From positions 29,390,001 through 29,454,000 of the forward strand of contig NC_079883.1 in NCBI RefSeq assembly GCF_029227915.1: 64,000 nt of DNA, given 5' to 3'. Source of the stretch: Hydractinia symbiolongicarpus (lineage: Eukaryota > Cnidaria > Hydrozoa > Anthoathecata > Hydractiniidae). Positions 12,956-24,900 of this stretch are shown piece by piece; the first letter of the stretch is position 1, and every line of letters begins with the position of its first letter. The notes beneath the pieces were generated by a model. That model was not told the origin of the DNA and searched no databases. It was given only the letters and a program-made list of their open reading frames with translations. The position numbers were made by a program, and so were the translations under genes.

Positions 12956-13328
12956 GCTCTGTGGTAGCGGTTTTTTTGGAAGTTTAGATAAATAAGTCTT
13001 TTTTTACTGTGGGACCAATCCTGGCCGTTAGCACGCACTGAAGAAGTAGAGACGTCCTCAAAAACTACATCTCATTGACTTCGTGGCGGTATCAATACGT
13101 TTGAGATACAACGGCTGCGTCACATAATCGTACCAACATGTATTTAGTGATATCTTTCTGACATCACTAAGTTATATCGCTTTTAACAGTGAAACGATTG
13201 ACTGTGGAACTTAATTGAACTAACTTTGGACTGAGACCTTATAAATGTGATAAGTGAGTTAGCTGGACTCCAAGAAATAACATTCTTCTTAATTTGACAT
13301 AATTGTCAAAACTCAGCGATTACACTGG
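12956..13328 (+). repeat. Reference monomer, subtype b
   Basis: A 373-bp unit starting GCTCTGTGGTAGCGG followed by TTTTTTTGGAAGTTTAG. Diagnostic variants are AGACGTCCTCAAAAACTAC, CAATACGTTTGAGATACAAC, CACATAATCGTACC, TTTCTGACATCACTAAG, GACTGTGGAACTTAATTG and GACATAATTGTCAAAACTC. It normally follows subtype a. The start box no longer has the perfect GCGCT/AGCGC dyad found in a. The monomer immediately right of the 2.83-kb island is also a subtype b copy. Confidence 0.9.
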
Positions 13329-13701
13329 GCGCTGTGGTAACGCTTCATTTAAAAATTAAGATAAAAAATTCAGTTTCTACTGTGGGACCAATCCTGGCCG
13401 TTAACGCGCCCTGAAGAAATAGAGACAGTTTCAAAAACTACATTTCACCGACTTTCTAATGGTGTCAGTCCGTTTAAGTTACAACGGTTGGGTCACATAT
13501 TCGTACCGACATGTATTAATCGATATTTTTCTGATATTGATAAGTTATATCGCTTTTAACAATGAAATGATTGAGTGTGGGACTTAATTGAACTAACTTT
13601 GGCCTGTGACCTTATAAATGTGATAAGTGAGACAACTGCACTCCAAGAAATAACATTGTTCTTACTTTGACATGATTGTTGGAACTCAGCGATTACACTG
13701 G
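13329..13701 (+). repeat. Reference monomer, subtype e
   Basis: A 373-bp unit starting GCGCTGTGGTAACGCTTC with AAAAATTAAGATAAAAAATT. It has GCGCCCTGAAGAAATAGAG, CACCGACTTTCTAATGGTGT, CCGTTTAAGTTACAACGG, TACCGACATGTATTAA and CAATGAAATGATTGAGTG. The CACCGACTTTCTAAT landmark recurs at 16057 and, with one change, at 18648, that is at offsets 2610 and 2591, tracing the 7-monomer unit. Confidence 0.88.
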
Positions 13702-14074
13702 GCGCAGTGGAAGCGCTTCATTTAAAAACTTAGATAATTAAGTCATTTTTTACTGTGGGACCAATCCTGGCCGTTAACGCGCCCTGAAGAAATAGAGACA
13801 GTTTCAAAAACTACCTTTCAATGAAGTTCTAACGGTATCAATCCGTTTGAGTTACAACGGTTGCGTCACATATTCGTACCAACATGTATTTAGTGATTTA
13901 TTTCCGATATTACTAAGTTGTATCGCTTTTAACAGTTAAGCGATTGACTGTGGGACTTAATTGAACTGATTCTGGACTGTGACCTGATAAATGCGATAAA
14001 TGAGTCAATTGGACTCCAAGAAAATACATTCTTCTTAATTCGACATGATTGCTTGGATTCAGCGAGTACACTAT
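13702..14074 (+). repeat. Reference monomer, subtype f
   Basis: A 373-bp unit starting GCGCAGTGGAAGCGCTTC with AAAAACTTAGATAATTAAG. It has CAATGAAGTTCTAACGG, GTGATTTATTTCCG, TTTTAACAGTTAAGCG and CTCCAAGAAAATACATTC. Minus-strand open frames of 74-81 codons at 13913, 16523 and 19114 all begin inside the following b-like monomer and run into this subtype. They are repeat shadows and should not be treated as genes. Confidence 0.88.
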
Positions 14075-14447
14075 GCTCTGTGGTAGCGGTTTTTTTGGAA
14101 GTTTAGATAAATAAGTCTTTTTTTTCTGTGGGACCAATCCTGGCCGTTAGCACGCACTGAAGAAATAGAGACGTCCTCAAAAACTACATCTCATTGACTT
14201 CGTGGCGGTATCAATACGTTTGAGATACAACGGCTGCGTCACATAATCGTACCAACATGTATTTAGTGATATCTTTCTGACATCACTAAGTTATATCGCT
14301 TTTAACAGTGAAACGATTGACTGTGGAACTTAATTGAACTAACTTTGGACTGAGACCTTATAATTGTGATAAGTGAGTTAACTGGACTCCAAGAAATAAC
14401 ATTCTTCTTAATTTGACATAATTGTCAAAACTCAGCGATTACACTGG
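14075..14447 (+). repeat. Reference monomer, subtype b' (b-like after f)
   Basis: A 373-bp unit nearly identical to subtype b, including GACGTCCTC, CACATAATCG and GACATAATTGTCAAAACTC. It occupies the fifth position of the 7-monomer unit. In the related units at 16.7 and 19.3 kb this position is held by a different b-like form starting GCTCTGTGTTAGCGG. The 7-mer is therefore not perfectly homogenised, and b-type sequence has probably been exchanged between positions. Confidence 0.85.
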
Positions 14448-14820
14448 GCGCTGTGGTAACGCTTCATTTAAAAATTAAGATAAAAAATTCAGTTTCTACT
14501 GTGGGACCAATCCTGGCCGTTAACGCGCCCGGAAGAAATAGAGACGTCCTCAAAAACTACACTTCATTGACTTCTTAGCGGTATCAATCCATTTGAGTTA
14601 CAACGGTTGCGTCACATATTCGTACCAACATGTATTTAGTGATTTTTTTCCGATATTACTAAGTTGTATCGCTTTTAACAGTGAAGCGATTGACTGTGGG
14701 ACTTAATTGAAATGATTCTGGACTGTGACCCTATAAATGCAATAAATGAGCCAGCTGGACTCCAAGGAATAACATTCTTCTTAATTCGACATGATTGCTT
14801 TGATTCAGCGAGTACACTAT
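14448..14820 (+). repeat. Reference monomer, subtype c
   Basis: A 373-bp unit starting GCGCTGTGGTAACGCTTC with GCGCCCGGAAGAAATAG, CAATCCATTTGAGTTACAAC, GTGATTTTTTTCCG, TTGAAATGATTCTGG and AATGCAATAAATGAGCC. Elsewhere in the left array the c copies I followed (7.35, 8.09, 11.8, 14.4, 19.7 and 20.8 kb) are followed by subtype d. The exception is the copy at about 25.65-26.01 kb, which is followed by the island and then by subtype b. Confidence 0.88.
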
Positions 14821-15192
14821 GCTCTGTAGTATCGGTTTTTTTAAAAATTTAGATAAATAAGTCTTTTTTTACTGTGGGACCAATCCTGGCCGTTAGCACG
14901 CACTGAAGAAATAGAGCCATTCTCAAAAACTGAATCTCATTGATTTCGTGGCGGTATCAATCCGTTTGAGATACAACGGCTGCGTCACATATTCGTACCA
15001 ACATGTATTTACTGACATTTTTCCGATACTACTAAGTTATATCGCTTTAACAATGAAATGATTGACTGTGGGACTTAATTGAATTAACTTTGGCCTGTGA
15101 CCTTATAAATGTGATAGGTGAGACAACTGGGCTCCAAGAAATAACATTCTTCTTACTTTGACATGATTGTTGGAACTCAGCGACTACTTTTG
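14821..15192 (+). repeat. Reference monomer, subtype d
   Basis: A 372-bp unit starting GCTCTGTAGTATCGG. It has GAGCCATTCTCAAAAACTG, ATTTACTGACATTTTTCCG, GATACTACTAAG, a one-base-shorter TCGCTTTAACAATGAAATG block, TTTGGCCTGTGACC and GTGATAGGTGAGACAACTGG. It ends the 7-monomer unit and is followed by subtype a at 15193. The seven reference monomers sum to 2610 bp, which matches the a-to-a distance exactly. Confidence 0.88.
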
Positions 15193-16920
15193 GCGCTGTG
15201 GAAGCGCTTCATTTAAAAATTTAGATAAGTTAGTCATTTTTTACTGTGGGACCAATGCTAGCCGTTATCGCACCCTGAAGAAATAGAGGCAGTTTCAAAA
15301 ACTACCTTTCAATGACGTTCTAACGGTATCAATCCGTTTGAGTTACAACGGTTGGGTCACATATTGGTACCAACATGTATTTAGTGATTTATGTCCGATA
15401 TTACTAAGTTGTATCGCTTTTAACAGTGAAGCGATTGACTGTAGGACTTAATTGAACTGATTCTGGACTGTGACCTTATAAATGCGATAAATGAGCCAGC
15501 TGGACTCCAAGGAATAACATTCTTCTTAATTCGACATGATTGCTTTGATTCAGCGAGTACACTATGCTCTGTGGTAGCGGTTTTTTTGGAAGTTTAGATA
15601 AATAAGTCTTTTTTTACTGTGGGACCAATCCTGGCCGTTAGCACGCACTGAAGAAATAGAGATGTCCTCAAAAACTACATCTCATTGACTTCGTGGCGGT
15701 ATCAATACGTTTGAGATACAACGGCTGCGTCACATAATCGTACCAACATGTATTTAGTGATATCTTTCTGACATCACTAAGTTATATCGCTTTTAACAGT
15801 GAAACGATTGACTGTGGAACTTAATTGAACTAACTTTGGACTGAGACCTTATAAATGTGATAAGTGAGTTAACTGGACTCCAAGAAATAACATTCTTCTT
15901 AATTTGACATAATTGTCAAAACTCAGCGATTACACTGGGCGCTGTGGTAACGCTTCATTTAAAAATTAAGATAAAAAATTCAGTTTCTACTGTAGGACCA
16001 ATCCTGGCCGTTAACGCGCCCTGAAGAAATAGAGACAGTTTCAAAAACTACATTTCACCGACTTTCTAATGGTGTCAGTCCGTTTAAGTTACAACGGTTG
16101 GGTCACATATTCGTACCGACATGTATTAAGCGATATTTTTCTGATATTGATAAGTTATATCGCTTTTAACAATGAAATGATTGAGTGTGGGACTTAATTG
16201 AACTAACTTTGGCCTGTGACCTTATAAATGTGATAAGTGAGACAACTGCACTCCAAGAAATAACATTGTTCTTACTTTGACATGATTGTTGGAACTCAGC
16301 GATTACACTGGGCGCAGTGGAAGCGCTTCATTTAAAAACTTAGATAATTAAGTCATTTTTTACTGTGGGACCAATCCTGGCCGTTAACGCGCCCTGAAGA
16401 AATAGAGACAGTTTCAAAAACTACCTTTCAATGAAGTTCTAACGGTATCAATCCGTTTGAGTTACAACGGTTGCGTCACATATTCGTACCAACATGTATT
16501 TAGTGATTTATTTCCGATATTACTAAGTTGTATCGCTTTTAACAGTTAAGCGATTGACTGTGGGACTTAATTGAACTGATTCTGGACTGTGACCTGATAA
16601 ATGCGATAAATGAGTCAATTGGACTCCAAGAAAATACATTCTTCTTAATTCGACATGATTGCTTGGATTCAGCGAGTACACTATGCTCTGTGTTAGCGGT
16701 TTTTTTGAAAGTTTAGATAAATAAGTCTTTTTTTTACTGTGGGACCAATCCTGGCCGTTAGCACGCACTGAAGAAATAAAGACGTCCTCAAAAACTACAT
16801 CTCATTGACTTTGTGGTGGTATCAATACGTTTGAGATACAGCGGCTGCGTCTCATATTCGTACCAACATGTATTTAGTGATATCTTTCCAATATTACTAA
16901 GTTATATCGCTTTTAACAGT

Positions 16921-17037
16921 GAAACGATTGACTGTGGGAGTGAATTGAACTAACTTCGGACTATGAGACATTTGGACTCCAAGAAATAACAATCTTCTTA
17001 ATTTGACATGATTGCCGGAACTCAGCGATTACACTGG
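16921..17037 (+). repeat. 21-bp microdeletion in a satellite monomer
   Basis: Related monomers (for example 10194-10264) read CTATGACCTGATAAATGTG followed by ATAAATGAGACATTTGG. Here CTATGAGACATTTGG is seen, with 21 bp removed between two ATGA motifs. The short direct repeat at the ends fits replication slippage or end-joining. It accounts for most of the difference between the 2610- and 2591-bp units. Confidence 0.7.
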
Positions 17038-18320
17038 GCGCTATGGTAGCGCTTCATTTAAAAATTTAAATAAATAAGTCATTTTTTACTGTGGGACCAA
17101 TCCCAGCCGTTAGTTCGCGCTGAAAAAATAGAGACAGCTTCAAAAACTACACTTCATTGACTTCTTGGCGGTATCAATCCATTTGAGTTACAACGGTTGC
17201 GTCACATATTCGTACCAACATGTATTTAGTGATATTTTTCCGATATTACTAAGTTGTATCGCTTTTAACAGTGAAGCGATTGACTGTGGGACTTAATTGA
17301 AATGATTCTCGACTGTGACCTTATAAATGCGATAAATGAGCCAGCTGGACTCCAAGGAATAACATTCTTCTTAATTTGACATGATTGCTTTGATTCAGCG
17401 AGTACACTATGCTCTGTACTATCGGTTTTTTTAAAAATTTAGATAAATAAGTCTTTTTTTACTGTGGGACCAATCCTGGCCGTTAGCACGCACTGAAGAA
17501 ATAGAGCCATTCTCAAAAACTGAATCTCATTGATTTCGTGGCGGTATCAATCCGTTTGAGATACAACGGCTGCGTCACATATTCGTACCAACATGTATTT
17601 AGTGACATTTTTCTGATACTACTAAGTTATATTGCTTTTAACAATGAAATGATTGACTGTGGGACTTAATTGAATTAACTTTGGCCTGTGACCTTATAAA
17701 TGTGATAGGTGAGACAACTGGGCTCCAAGAAATAACATTCTTCTTACTTTGACATGATTGTTGGAACTCAGCGACTACTCTTGGCGCTGTAGAAGCGCTT
17801 CATTTAAAAATTTAGATAAGTTAGTCATTTTTTACTGTGGGACCAATGCTAGCCGTTATCGCACCCTGAAGAAATAGAGGCAGTTTCAAAAACTACCTTT
17901 CAATGACGTTCTAACGGTATCAATCCGTTTGAGTTACAACGGTTGGGTCACATATTCGTACCAACATGTATTTAGTGATTTATGTCCGATATTACTAAGT
18001 TGTATTGCTTTTAACAGTGAAGCGATTGACTGTAGGACTTAATTGAACTGATTCTGGACTGTGACCTTATAAATGCGATAAATGAGCCAGCTGGACTCCA
18101 AGGAATAACATTCTTCTTAATTCGACATGATTGCTTTGATTCAGCGAGTACACTATGCTCTGTGGTAGCGGTTTTTGTGGAAGTTTAGATAAATAAGTCT
18201 TTTTTTACTGTGGGACCAATCCTGGCCGTTAGCACGCACTGAAGAAATAGAGACGTCCTCAAAAACTATATCTCATTGACTTCGTGGCGGTATCAATACG
18301 TTTGAGATACAACGGCTGCG

Positions 18321-21300
18321 TCATATAATCGTACCAGCATGTATTTAGTGATATCTTTCTGACATCACTAAGTTATATCGCTTTTACCAGTGAAACGATT
18401 GACTGTGGAACTTAATTGAACTAACTTTGGACTGAGACCTTATAAATGTGATAAGTGAGTTAACTGGACTCCAAGAAATAACATTCTTCTTAATTTGACA
18501 TAATTGTCAAAACTCAGCGATTACACTGGGCGCTGTGGTAACGCTTCATTTAAAAATTAAGATAAAAAATTCAGTTTCTACTGTGGGACCAATCCTGGCC
18601 GTTAACGCGCCCTGAAGAAATAGAGACAGTTTCAAAAACTACATTTCACCGACTTTCTAATTGTGTCAGTCCGTTTAAGTTACAACGGTTGGGTCACATA
18701 TTCGTACCGACATGTATTAAGCGATATTTTTCTGATATTGATAAGTTATATCGCTTTTAACAATGAAATGATTGAGTGTGGGACTTAATTGAACTAACTT
18801 TGGCCTGTGACCTTATAAATGTGATAAGTGAGACAACTGCACTCCAAGAAATAACATTGTTCTTACTTTGACATGATTGTTGGAACTCAGCGATTACACT
18901 GGGCGCAGTGGAAGCGCTTCATTTAAAAACTTAGATAATTAAGTCATTTTTTACTGTGGGACCAATCCTGGCCGTTAACGCGCCCTGAAGAAATAGAGAC
19001 AGTTTCAAAAACTACCTTTCAATGAAGTTCTAACGGTATCAATCCGTTTGAGTTACAACGGTTGCGTCACATATTCGTACCAACATGTATTTAGTGATTT
19101 ATTTCCGATATTACTAAGTTGTATCGCTTTTAACAGTTAAGCGATTGACTGTGGGACTTAATTGAACTGATTCTGGACTGTGACCTGATAAATGCGATAA
19201 ATGAGTCAATTGGACTCCAAGAAAATACATTCTTCTTAATTCGACATGATTGCTTGGATTCAGCGAGTACACTATGCTCTGTGTTAGCGGTTTTTTTGAA
19301 AGTTTAGATAAATAAGTCTTTTTTTTACTGTGGGACCAATCCTGGCCGTTAGCACGCACTGAAGAAATAAAGACGTCCTCAAAAACTACATCTCATTGAC
19401 TTTGTGGCGGTATCAATACGTTTGAGATACAACGGCTGCGTCATATAATCGTACCAGCATGTATTTAGTGATATCTTTCTGACATCACTAAGTTATATCG
19501 CTTTTACCAGTGAAACGATTGACTGTGGAACTTAATTGAACTAACTTTGGACTGAGACCTTATAAATGTGATAAGTGAGTTAACTGGACTCCAAGAAATA
19601 ACATTCTTCTTAATTTGACATAGTTGTCAAAACTCAGCGATTACACTGGGCGCTGTGGTAACGCTTCATTTAAAAATTTAGATAAGTTAGTCATTTTTTA
19701 CTGTGGGACCAATCCTGGCCGTTAACGCGCCCTGAAGAAATAGAGACGTCCTCAAAAACTACACTTCATTGACTTCTTGGCGGTATCAATCCATTTGAGT
19801 TACAACGGTTGCGTCACATATTCGTACCAACATGTATTTAGTGATTTTTTTCCGATATTACTAAGTTGTATCGCTTTTAACAGTGAAGCGATTGACTGTG
19901 GGACTTAATTGAAATGATTCTGGACTGTGACCTTATAAATGCGATAAATGAGCCAGCTGGACTCCAAGGAATAACATTCTTCTTAATTCGACATGATTGC
20001 TTTGATTCAGCGAGTACACTATGCTCTGTAGTATCGGTTTTTTTGAAAATTTAGATAAATAAGTCTTTTTTTACTGTGGGACCAATCCTGGCCGTTAGCA
20101 CGCACTGAAGAAATAGAGCCATTCTCAAAAACTGAATCTCATTGATTTCGTGGCGGTATCAATCCGTTTGAGATACAACGGCTGCGTCACATATTCGTAC
20201 CAACATGTATTTACTTACATTTTTCCGATACTACTAAGTTATATCGCTTTAACAACGAAATGATTGACTGTGGGACTTAAATGAATTAACTTTGGCCTGT
20301 GACCTTATAAATGTGATAGGTGAGACAACTGGGCTCCAAGAAATAACATTCTTCTTACTTTGACATGATTGTTGGAACTCAGCGACTACTCTTGGCGCTG
20401 TGGTAACGCTTCATTTAAAAATTAAGATAAAAAATTCAGTTTCTACTGGGGGACCAATCCTGGCCGTTAACGCGCCCTGAAGAAATAGAGACGTCCTCAA
20501 AAACTACATCTCATTGACTTCGTGGCGGTATCAATACGTTTGAGATACAACGGCTGCGTCATATAATCGTACCAGCATGTATTTAGTGATATCTTTCTGA
20601 CATCACTAAGTTATATCGCTTTTAACAGTGAAACGATTGACTGTGGAACTTAATTGAACTAACTTTGGACTGAGACCTTATAAATGTGATAAGTGAGTTA
20701 ACTGGACTCCAAGAAATAACATTCTTCTTAATTTGACATAGTTGTCAAAACTCAGCGATTACACTGGGCGCTGTGGTACAGCTTCATTTAAAAATTTAGA
20801 TAAGTTAGTCATTTTTTACTGTGGGACCAATCCTGGCCGTTAACGCGCCCTGAAGAAATAGAGACGTCCTCAAAAACTACACTTCATTGACTTCTTGGCG
20901 GTATCAATGCATTTGAGTTACAACGGTTGCGTCACATATTCGTACCAACATGTATTTAGCGATTTTTTTCCGATATTACTAAGTTGTATCGCTTTTAACA
21001 GTGAAGCGATTGACTGTGGGACTTAATTGAAATGATTCTGGACTGTGACCATATAAATGCGATAAATGAGCCAGCTGGACTCCAAGGAATAACATTCTTC
21101 TTAATTCGACATGATTGCTTTGATTCAGCGAGTACACTATGCTCTGTAGTATCGGTTTTTTTAAAAATTTAGATAAATAAGTCTTTTTTTACTGTGGGAC
21201 CAATCCTGGCCGTTAGCACGCACTGAAGAAATAGAGCCATTCTCAAAAACTGAATCTCATTGATTTCGTGGCGGTATCAATCCGTTTGAGATACAACGGC

Positions 21301-21512
21301 TGCGTCACATATTCGTACCAACATGTATTTACTGACATTTTTCCGATACTACTAAGTTATATCGCTTTAACAATGAAATGATTGACTGTGGGACTTAATT
21401 GAATTAACTTTGGCCTGTGACCTTATAAATGTGATAGGTGAGACAACTGGGCTCCAAGAAATAACATTCTTCTTACTTTGACATGATTGTTGGAACTCAG
21501 CGACTACTCTTG
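18321..21512 (+). repeat. Three-monomer HOR, period 1118-1120 bp
   Basis: TCATATAATCGTACCAGCAT, with the uncommon CCAGCAT, occurs at 18321, 19441 and 20559. The second and third copies also share GACATAGTTGTCAAAACTC near 19617 and 20736, a variant I did not see elsewhere in the left array. The stretch spans from subtype a at 17784 to subtype a at 21513, which is ten monomers (3729 bp). Confidence 0.75.
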
Positions 21513-21934
21513 GCGCTGTGGAAGCGCTTTATTTAAAAATTTAGATAAGTTAGTCATTTTTTACTGTGGGACCAATGCTAGCCGTTATCGCACCCTGAAG
21601 AAATAGAGGCAGTTTCAAAAACTACCTTTCAATGACGTTCTAACGGTATCAATCCGTTTGAGTTACAACGGTTGGGTCACATATTCGTACCAACATGTAT
21701 TTAGTGATTTATGTCCGATATTACTAAGTTGTATCGCTTTTAACAGTGAAGCGATTGACTGTAGGACTTAATTGAACTGATTCTGGACTGTGACCTTATA
21801 AATGCGATAAATGAGCCAGCTGGACTCCAAGGAATAACATTCTTCTTAATTCGACATGATTGCTTTGATTCAGCGAGTACACTATGCTTTGTGGTAGCGC
21901 TTTTTTAAAAATTTAGATAAATAAGTCTTTTTTT

Positions 21935-22333
21935 ACTGTGGGACCAATCCTGGCCGTTAGCACGCACTGAAGAAATAGAGACGTCCTCAAAAACTACATC
22001 TCATTGACTTTGTGGCGGTATCAATACGTTTGAGATACAACGGCTGCGTCTCATATTCGTACCAACATGTATTTAGTGATATCTTTCCAATATTACTAAG
22101 TTATATCGCCTTTAACAGTGAAACGATTGACTGTGGGAGTTAATTGAACTAACTTCGGACTATGACCTGATAAATGTGATAAATGAGACATTTGGACTCC
22201 AAGAAATAACAATCTTCTTTATTTGACATGATTGTCGGAACTCAGCGATTACACTGGGCGCTGTGGTAGCGCTTCATTTAAAAATTTAAATAAAAAAGTT
22301 TTTTTGAAAGTTTAGATAAATAAGTCTTTTCTT
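21935..22333 (+). repeat. Over-long fusion monomer (~399 bp)
   Basis: The ACTGTGGG landmarks at 21935 and 22334 are 399 bp apart, about 26 bp more than a normal monomer. At 22281-22320 the A-tract of one type (AAATTTAAATAAAAAAGTT) runs straight into the equivalent tract of another (TTTTTTGAAAGTTTAGATAA). Part of the tract is therefore present twice. This is a misaligned exchange junction in the low-complexity part of the monomer. Confidence 0.7.
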
Positions 22334-22437
22334 ACTGTGGGACCAATCCTGGCCGTTAGCACGCACTGAAGAAATAGAGACGTCCTCAAAAACTACATCT
22401 CATTGACTTCGTGGCGGTATCAATACGTTTGAGATAC

Positions 22438-23560
22438 AACGGCTGCGTCTCATATTCGTACCAACATGTATTTAGTGATATCTTTCCGATATTACTAAGT
22501 TATATCGCTTTTAACAGTGAAACGATTGACTGTGGGAGTTAATTGAACTAACTTCGGACTATGACCTGATAAATGTGATAAATGAGACATTTGGACTCCA
22601 AGAAATAACAATCTTCTTAATTTGACATGATTGTCGGAACTCAGCGATTACACTGGGCGCTGTGGTAGCGCTTCATTTAAAAATTTAAATAAAAAAGTCA
22701 TTTTTTACTGTGGGACCAATCCTAGCCGTTATCGTGCGCTGAAGAAATAGCAACAGTTTCAAAAACTACATTTCATTGACTTTCTAACAGTATCAATCCG
22801 TTTGCGTTACAACGGGTGCGTCACATACTCGTACCAACATGTACTTAGCGATACTTTTCTGACATTAATAGGTTGCATCGCTTTTAACAGTGAAGCGATT
22901 GACTGTAGGACTTAATTGAACTGATTCAGGACTGTGACCTTATAAATGTGATAAATGAGCCAATTGGACTCCAAGGAATAACATTCCTCTTAATTCGACA
23001 TGATTGTTGGAAATCAGCGATTGCACTTGGCGCTGTGGAAGCGCTTCATTTAATAATTAAGATAAAAAATTCAGTTTCTACTGTGGGACGGATCCTAGCC
23101 GTTATCGCGCGCTGAAGAAATGGAGACAGTATCAAAAACTACATTTCAATGACGTTCTAACGGTATCAGTCCGTTTGAGTTACAACGGTTGGGTCACATA
23201 TTCGTACCAACATGTATTTAGTGATTTTTTTCCGATATTACTAAGTTGTATCGCTTTTAACAGTGAAGCGATTGACTGTGGGACTTAATTGAACTGATTC
23301 TGGCCTGTGACCTTATAAATGCGATAAATGAGCCAATTTGACTCCAAGGAATAACATTCTTTTTAATTCGACATGATTGCTTGGATTCAGCGAGTACACT
23401 ATTCTCTGTGGTAGCGCTTTTTTTAAAAATTTAGTTAAATAAGTCTTTTTTTACTGTGGGACCAATCCTGGCCGTTAGCACGCACTGAAGAAATAGAGAT
23501 ATTCGCAAAAACTACATCTCATTGATTTCGTGGCAGTATCAATCCGTTTGAGATACAACG
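22438..23560 (+). repeat. Distant copy of the 1.27-2.39 kb module
   Basis: About 1.1 kb shares its distinctive variants and their order with 1270-2390: CGTCTCATATTCG, CTATGACCTGATAAATG, TCGTGCGCTGAAGAAATAGC, TAGCGATACTTTTCTGACAT, TTCATTTAATAATTAAG and CTATTCTCTGTGGTAGCG. The anchor CTCATATTCG lies at 1281 and 22449, an offset of 21168 bp. This copy continues into a full-length monomer where the left copy has the 111-bp truncation. Confidence 0.75.
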
Positions 23561-23579
23561 GCTGCGTCACATATTCGTA

Positions 23580-24900
23580 CCAACATGTATTTAGTGATAT
23601 CTTTCCGATATTACCAAGTTATGTCGCTTTAAACAGTGAAACGATTGACTGTGGAACTTAAGTGAAGTAACTTTGGACTGTGACCTTATAAATGTGATAA
23701 GGGAGCCAACTGGACTCCAAGAAATAACATTCTTCTTAATTTGACATGATTGCCGGAACTCAGCGATTGCGATGGGCGCTGTGGTAGCGTTTTATTGAAA
23801 AATTAAGTTAAATAAGTCATCATTTACTGTGGGACCAATCCCAGCCGTTAGTTCGCGCTGAAAAAATAGAGACAGCTTCAAAATCTACATTTCATTGAAT
23901 TCTTGGCGGTATCAATCCATTTGAGTTGCAACAGTTGCGTCACATATTCGTACCAACATGTATTTAGTGATATCTTTCCGATATTACTAAGTTGTATCGC
24001 TTTTAACAGTGAAACGATTGACTGTGCAACTTAACTGAACTAACTTTGGACTGTGACCTTATGAATGTAATAAATGAGCCAGTTTGACTACAAGAAGTAA
24101 CATTCTTCTTAATTTGATATGATTGCTGGAACTCAGCGAGTGCACTGGGCGCTGTGGAGCGCTCCATTTAACAATTTAGATAAGTAAGTCTTTTTTTACT
24201 GTGGGACCAATCCTAGACGTTATCGTGCGCTGAAGAAATAGAAACAGTTTCAAAAACTACATTTCATTGACTTTCTAACAGTGTCAACCCGTTTGAAATG
24301 CAACGGTTGTCTCACATATTCGTACCAACATGTACTTAGCGATAATTTTTTGATATTACTAGGTTGTATCGCTTTTAACAGTGAAACAATTGACTGTGGG
24401 ACTTAATTGAACTAACTTTGGACTGTGACCTTATAAATGTGATAAATCAGCCAGTTTGACTACAAGAAGTAACATTCTTCTTAATTTTACATGATTGCTG
24501 GAAGTCAGCCATTGCACTGGGCGCTGTGGTAGCGTTTTATTTAAAAATTAAGTTAAATAAGTCATTTTTTACTGTGGGACCAATCCCAGCCGTTAGTTCG
24601 CGCTGAAAAAATAGAGACAGCTTCAAAAACTACATTTCATTGACTTCTTGGCGGTATCAATCCATTTGAGTTACAACGGTTGCGTCACATATTCGTACCA
24701 ACATGTATTTAGCGATAGTATTCGGATATTACTAGGTTGCATCGCTTTTAACAGTGAAACGTTTGACTGTTGGACTTAGTTGAACTAACTTTGGTCTGCG
24801 ACCTTAAAAATGTGATAAGTGATCCCACAGGACTCCGAGAAATAATATTCTTCTTACTTTGACATGGTAGTTGGAACTCAGCGATTACACTGGGCGCTGT
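23580..24900 (+). repeat. Heterogeneous monomers, no HOR seen
   Basis: Three to four consecutive monomers here do not match the a-f subtypes and carry many private changes, such as TTACCAAGTTATGTCGC, GCTCCATTTAACAATTTAG, GTGTCAACCCGTTTGAAATG and GCGATAGTATTCGGATATT. Several of these variants are typical of the right array. No higher-order period is visible. Subtype a- and b-like monomers resume at about 24.9 kb. Confidence 0.6.

Larger units (their letters stand above)
11074..17783 (+). repeat. Four-mer followed by two seven-monomer HOR units
   Basis: Subtype a begins units at 11074, 12583, 15193 and 17784. The first interval is a-b-c-d (1509 bp with a small insertion). The second is a-b-e-f-b'-c-d (2610 bp). 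The third has the same frame (2591 bp) but with a different fifth and sixth monomer, including a GCTCTGTGTTAGCGG form and one with CGTCTCATATTCG. It also carries a 21-bp deletion near 16966. The 7-monomer unit looks like a-b-c-d with e-f-b' inserted between b and c. Confidence 0.8.

Noticed and set aside
14448-14820. CENP-B box in the monomer
   Set aside because: ATTCGTACCAACATG matches only the first half (TTCGnnnnA) of the known box. The CGGG core is absent.
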